In this document: positions 13,334-16,306 of the stretch, piece by piece
Layout of the letters: every line of letters begins with the position of its first letter
Numbering within the stretch: the stretch's first letter is position 1
NCBI GenBank assembly: GCA_903858975.1
Contig: CAIOKW010000115.1
Location: 1-16,306 of the forward strand
Length of the DNA: 16,306 nt
Direction of reading: 5' to 3'
Source of the DNA: Oligoflexia bacterium
Lineage (GTDB): Bacteria > Bdellovibrionota > UBA1018 > CAIMNF01
Translations under genes and position numbers: made by a program
Notes under the pieces: model-generated
The model's database searches: none
What the model was told of the DNA's origin: nothing
Seen by the model: the letters and a program-made list of their open reading frames with translations, nothing else

Positions 13334-14728
13334 ATGGTTCGAGCCTTGTTTTTAGCTTTAATACTGGCCTTTTCGGCCTGCTCTAATCGACCTGTGAGTC
13401 CGGGACTGGTTTCAACCAGTGCGCTTGGAACCACTCGGGGGCTTCACTTAGTACGCGCCATTACCCATTTTCATTCTCCATACTCTTTTGATGCCTGCGA
13501 TGGAAAAGGGTACAATCCTGACGGTACGATTAATCTTTCTTGCCTTCATGATGCCAAGTACGCATTTTGTGAAAACCACATTAATTTTGTTTTTGTCACG
13601 GACCATGTCAGTCACATTTCTGAAACCCATTTCTCGGACCTGGTCCTGCATGAATCCGGCGATACCTTGATCACGAAGTTAGGGGATCCAGTCGGAAACC
13701 AAATCAATTGTTCGGATGGATTTGTTGCGACGACTGCACCTGGGCTTGAGGGTCGATTGCTGGGGTTGGGGATGGAGCGCCATGTGGCTGCCGATCAAAC
13801 CTCTAGGGAAGCGGTTTATAGTGTTGATACCGCAGCGGCAAAAACCAGTCTTGAAACCAACGCAAATGCACTGGTGGCGATTCCTCATACTGAAAGTAGG
13901 GATGTGCTCTCTTTGATCGCCCTGGCTCCATCTGTGATAGAGATCTACAACCTTCATGCAAATTTAGATCCGAAAATCCGTAAGAAATATTTGCACCGTA
14001 ATCCTTTTGATAAAGTGGGCGTCTTCATCAATTATCTTGCAGACCCCTACAAATCACTGAACCCCGATTACATGTTCATGGATTTTCTCGAATTCAATGA
14101 CATTTACTTTCAAACCTGGGATGCGCTTCTTTCAGCGGGGCTTTCGGTTACGGGACTGGGTGGCCTTGATTCCCATGAAAATATTTTTTCTCAAAAAGGC
14201 GCTGACGGGCAGCGACTCGATCATCATCGACGCATGACAAGGCTCATGAATAATCTCGTGCTGACGGCTCATGATGATATCGATTCCGTAAAGGCGGCGA
14301 TACAGGCCGGGAAAGTGTACTTCACGATCGAAGGGCTTGGCACTCCGGTCGGACTTGATTTTTATGGAGAGCTCACGAGTGGATTAGGAACCACGACGGT
14401 TGAAATGGGGGGCCTCCTTGCCATCACCACCGAGGCTTCGAGTTTACATTTTAACATTCCAACGGTCTATTCAAAGTTCCCGGGGATGGACTCAGATGAA
14501 AAACCCGAGATTTGGGCTGAACTGATTTATGTGAACGGCGCAGGTGTGGAATCGGTGGTTGCAACATCGAGTGGGACCAGTCTCAGTTATAGCGAGCCTC
14601 CTGCTGGGAATTACCGAGTTCAAGTAAAAATGAAGCCGCATCATTTGCGCGGTTTTTTATTTAATGAAGATCATGCAGACGAAACCTATATTTGGATTAT
14701 TTCAAATCACATCAAGGTGACGCGCTGA
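13334..14728 (+). CDS. PHP-domain lipoprotein, putative metal-dependent phosphoesterase
   Basis: A 464-residue exported protein. MVRALFLALILAFSAC is a lipoprotein signal with lipid-modified Cys16 predicted; the box FSAC is slightly off consensus. The mature region matches the PHP superfamily, which binds two or three metals: THFHSPYSFD (44-53; His45, His47), VFVTDHVSHISE (86-97; Asp90, His91), GMERH (146-150), AIPHTES (182-188; His185) and LGGLDSHEN (275-283; Asp279, His281). The last ~130 residues look like an added beta-rich domain. PHP proteins are usually cytoplasmic, so an envelope-anchored one is less common. The substrate is unknown. AGGG 8 nt before the ATG supports the start. The next gene begins inside its stop codon (TGATG), so the two are translationally coupled. 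Confidence 0.8.
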   Translation: MVRALFLALILAFSACSNRPVSPGLVSTSALGTTRGLHLVRAITHFHSPYSFDACDGKGYNPDGTINLSCLHDAKYAFCENHINFVFVTDHVSHISETHFSDLVLHESGDTLITKLGDPVGNQINCSDGFVATTAPGLEGRLLGLGMERHVAADQTSREAVYSVDTAAAKTSLETNANALVAIPHTESRDVLSLIALAPSVIEIYNLHANLDPKIRKKYLHRNPFDKVGVFINYLADPYKSLNPDYMFMDFLEFNDIYFQTWDALLSAGLSVTGLGGLDSHENIFSQKGADGQRLDHHRRMTRLMNNLVLTAHDDIDSVKAAIQAGKVYFTIEGLGTPVGLDFYGELTSGLGTTTVEMGGLLAITTEASSLHFNIPTVYSKFPGMDSDEKPEIWAELIYVNGAGVESVVATSSGTSLSYSEPPAGNYRVQVKMKPHHLRGFLFNEDHADETYIWIISNHIKVTR

Positions 14729-15315
14729 TGTTATTTTTGATTACCCTCTTTTTCAATTCCTGTTTTGGTTCAGAGATGGCAGTAACCTCAGCAGTACAGC
14801 TTCCTCAGCCCTTGACGCTTGGAGTTCAATTGACTGGGGATGCTCACCCTGACTGGTCGCCTTTTTATGAGGCGGGGTTCTTCAAATTTCCGCTCACTTC
14901 GTCCACACGTTCCGTTTCAACTTACAGCATGGAAACAGGAGTTCGCTATCATCCCTTCTCGAATTGGTTCTATGTGGAGGGAGAGCTCGGTTTTCGGCAA
15001 CTCAGCGTGAGCGTCGATATCACGAACCTGAAGCAAGACGGAGTGTCGCTGGCGAGTGCAGCCATCGCAAATCTCGGAACCGTTTATAGCGGGGTTTTGG
15101 TCGGAGGAGAATGGCGTCTTGCTCCGAAATTTGCCCTCGCCTTTGATCTAGGTGTTCAACTGGCGCTTTTGCACACGGGCGGGATTACGATTGTGACCTT
15201 GCCGGGTCAAGATGATGGCACCGATAACTCGGTGAGCGATAAGGCAGAAATGAAAAGAATCTCAGGACTGCCGCTTCCGCAAATTGCGGTTTTTCGCCTG
15301 GTTTGGTATATCTAA
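14728..15315 (+). CDS. Small predicted outer-membrane beta-barrel protein
   Basis: No family is recognised with certainty. From the ATG at 14728 the protein has 195 residues: a short hydrophobic leader MLFLITLFFNSCFGSEMA, then alternating polar/hydrophobic stretches with many Gly and aromatic residues (METGVRYHP, FYVEGELGFRQLSVSVDI, GVLVGGEWRLAPKFALAFDL). It ends FRLVWYI, an aromatic C-terminus typical of barrel strands. The start is chosen because AAGGTG lies 8 nt upstream and the ATG overlaps the preceding TGA. An ATG at 14692 would add 12 residues inside the previous gene and is less likely, though it would supply a positively charged N-terminus that the short leader lacks. Coupling to the PHP lipoprotein suggests an envelope partner, by inference only. 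Confidence 0.65.
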   Translation: MLFLITLFFNSCFGSEMAVTSAVQLPQPLTLGVQLTGDAHPDWSPFYEAGFFKFPLTSSTRSVSTYSMETGVRYHPFSNWFYVEGELGFRQLSVSVDITNLKQDGVSLASAAIANLGTVYSGVLVGGEWRLAPKFALAFDLGVQLALLHTGGITIVTLPGQDDGTDNSVSDKAEMKRISGLPLPQIAVFRLVWYI

Positions 15316-15322
15316 GCCTATT

Positions 15323-16306
15323 ATGGCAAAACCTAAGTTCGCGTTCTCGATGAGTCGAGTTTCTAAAGTTTATCCTCCCAACAAAACAGTCCTTCGTGAC
15401 ATTTCCCTCTCCTTTTTCTACGGCGCAAAGATTGGCGTCTTAGGATTGAACGGGGCCGGAAAATCGACCTTGATGAAGGTGATCGCAGGGGAAGAAACCA
15501 ATGTAAATGGTGAAGTGCTTCCTTCAGACGGAGTCACCTTTGGTTACTTGAAGCAAGAGCCGGAGCTCGACAATACCAAAACGGTAAAAGAAATCGTGAT
15601 GGAAGGAACCGGAGAACTGGGCCGGGACCTGAAGCGGTTTGAAGAAATTGGAATGAAGTTTGCCGATCCAGATCTCGATCCTGATTTGATGAATGATCTT
15701 CTAGAAGAGCAATCAGCTATTCAAGAGCGTATTGAGGCCAAAGATGGTTGGGATATTGATCGCAAACTCGAAGTGTCCATGGAGGCGCTTCGCTGTCCAC
15801 CTGCAGACGCTATCGTAAAAAATTTATCAGGAGGGGAGCGCCGACGTGTGGCCCTATGCCGACTCTTGATTCAACGTCCAGACGTTCTCCTTCTGGATGA
15901 GCCGACCAACCACTTGGATGCAGAATCCGTGGCATGGCTCGAAGACTTTTTGCAGAAATATGAAGGAACGGTCATTGCCGTAACCCATGATCGCTATTTT
16001 CTAGATAATATTGCCGGGTGGATTTTAGAACTGGATCGAGGTCATGGGATTCCATGGGAAGGCAACTATTCAAGCTGGCTTGAGCAGAAGCAAAATCGAC
16101 TGATTCAAGAAGAAAAGACAGAAACGAAGCGACAAAAAACTCTGGAGCGAGAGCTCGAGTGGATTCGGATGAGTCCAAAAGCACGCCAAGCAAAGAGTAA
16201 AGCGCGCGTAAATGCCTACGAGGCACTTCTCAATGAGAGTCAAGGTGGACGCCGAGACGAAGAGATGGAAATTTACATTCCAGCGGGTCCTCGTCTTGGA
16301 TCAGTC
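15323..16306 (+). CDS. ettA: ABC-F family translation factor, EttA type (3' end outside the window)
   Basis: Energy-dependent translational throttle, a soluble ATPase that binds the ribosomal E site. The first 328 codons are present and the frame is open to the window edge. The first ATPase domain has Walker A GLNGAGKST (41-49), signature LSGGERRR (168-175), Walker B and D-loop LLLDEPTNHLD (189-199) and switch His222 in VTHDRYF. The segment GIPWEGNYSSWLEQK, the inter-domain linker SPKARQAKSKARVNAYEAL and the closing IPAGPRLG are characteristic of EttA rather than Uup or other ABC-F types. The second ATPase domain is not in view. The start follows the previous stop by 7 bp with no strong ribosome site, so it may be translated by read-through or reinitiation from the upstream operon. 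Confidence 0.93.
   Translation, partial: MAKPKFAFSMSRVSKVYPPNKTVLRDISLSFFYGAKIGVLGLNGAGKSTLMKVIAGEETNVNGEVLPSDGVTFGYLKQEPELDNTKTVKEIVMEGTGELGRDLKRFEEIGMKFADPDLDPDLMNDLLEEQSAIQERIEAKDGWDIDRKLEVSMEALRCPPADAIVKNLSGGERRRVALCRLLIQRPDVLLLDEPTNHLDAESVAWLEDFLQKYEGTVIAVTHDRYFLDNIAGWILELDRGHGIPWEGNYSSWLEQKQNRLIQEEKTETKRQKTLERELEWIRMSPKARQAKSKARVNAYEALLNESQGGRRDEEMEIYIPAGPRLGSV

Noticed and set aside
14692..14727. Earlier ATG for the barrel-protein gene.
   Set aside because: It lies inside the PHP gene and lacks a ribosome site, whereas the ATG at 14728 has AAGGTG at good spacing and a TGATG coupling.

Overview
The window is about 16.3 kb of chromosomal, gene-dense DNA of medium GC content, with no mobile element, CRISPR array, tRNA or rRNA that I can see. 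Every gene is recognisable housekeeping, metabolic or envelope material. The mix (type II ManC, UDP-glucuronate decarboxylase, an XRE regulator with a cysteine-containing C-terminal sensor-like region, a PHP-domain lipoprotein, a small outer-membrane barrel candidate, poor Shine-Dalgarno sites) suggests a Gram-negative, diderm bacterium, perhaps of the Bdellovibrionota or a related deltaproteobacterial-type group. That assignment is an inference from protein style, not a proof.

Layout. (1) 1-2417: the tail of an upstream gene, then ugd and a UDP-glucuronate decarboxylase gene coupled by an ATGA overlap (UDP-glucose to UDP-glucuronate to UDP-xylose), closed by a strong, probably bidirectional, terminator. 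(2) 2439-3782: ahcY on the minus strand. (3) 3873-9115: a tightly packed five-gene minus-strand operon, in transcription order mmsA-type aldehyde dehydrogenase, URC1-type GTP cyclohydrolase II homologue, URC4 (DUF1688), upp and udk. Spacings are +1, -4, +21 and -4 bp. (4) 9222-9575: panD, divergent from the operon. (5) 9578-10471: an XRE regulator with a sensor-like C-terminus, ending 2 bp from panD. (6) 10552-11928: manC (bifunctional GDP-mannose synthesis), divergent from an Nfu-type Fe-S carrier gene at 12031-12594. (7) 12622-13167: a secreted protein of unknown function on the minus strand. It is divergent from a PHP-domain lipoprotein gene and a small barrel-like gene (13334-15315), and the shared promoter region carries a repeated palindrome module. 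(8) 15323-end: the first 328 codons of an EttA-type ABC-F translation factor.

The main point of interest is the operon at 3873-9115. URC1, URC4 and a uracil phosphoribosyltransferase are the core of the URC route of uracil breakdown, which was defined in the yeast Lachancea kluyveri and goes through UMP. Here they are joined to uridine kinase, a second way into UMP, and to a CoA-acylating (methyl)malonate-semialdehyde dehydrogenase. That enzyme could turn the three-carbon fragment of the pyrimidine ring directly into acetyl-CoA. Read together, the operon looks like a complete module from uracil or uridine to urea and acetyl-CoA. It would suit an organism that consumes RNA from prey or dead cells. 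The chemistry between UMP and malonate semialdehyde remains incompletely described, so this is an inference from gene content and spacing.
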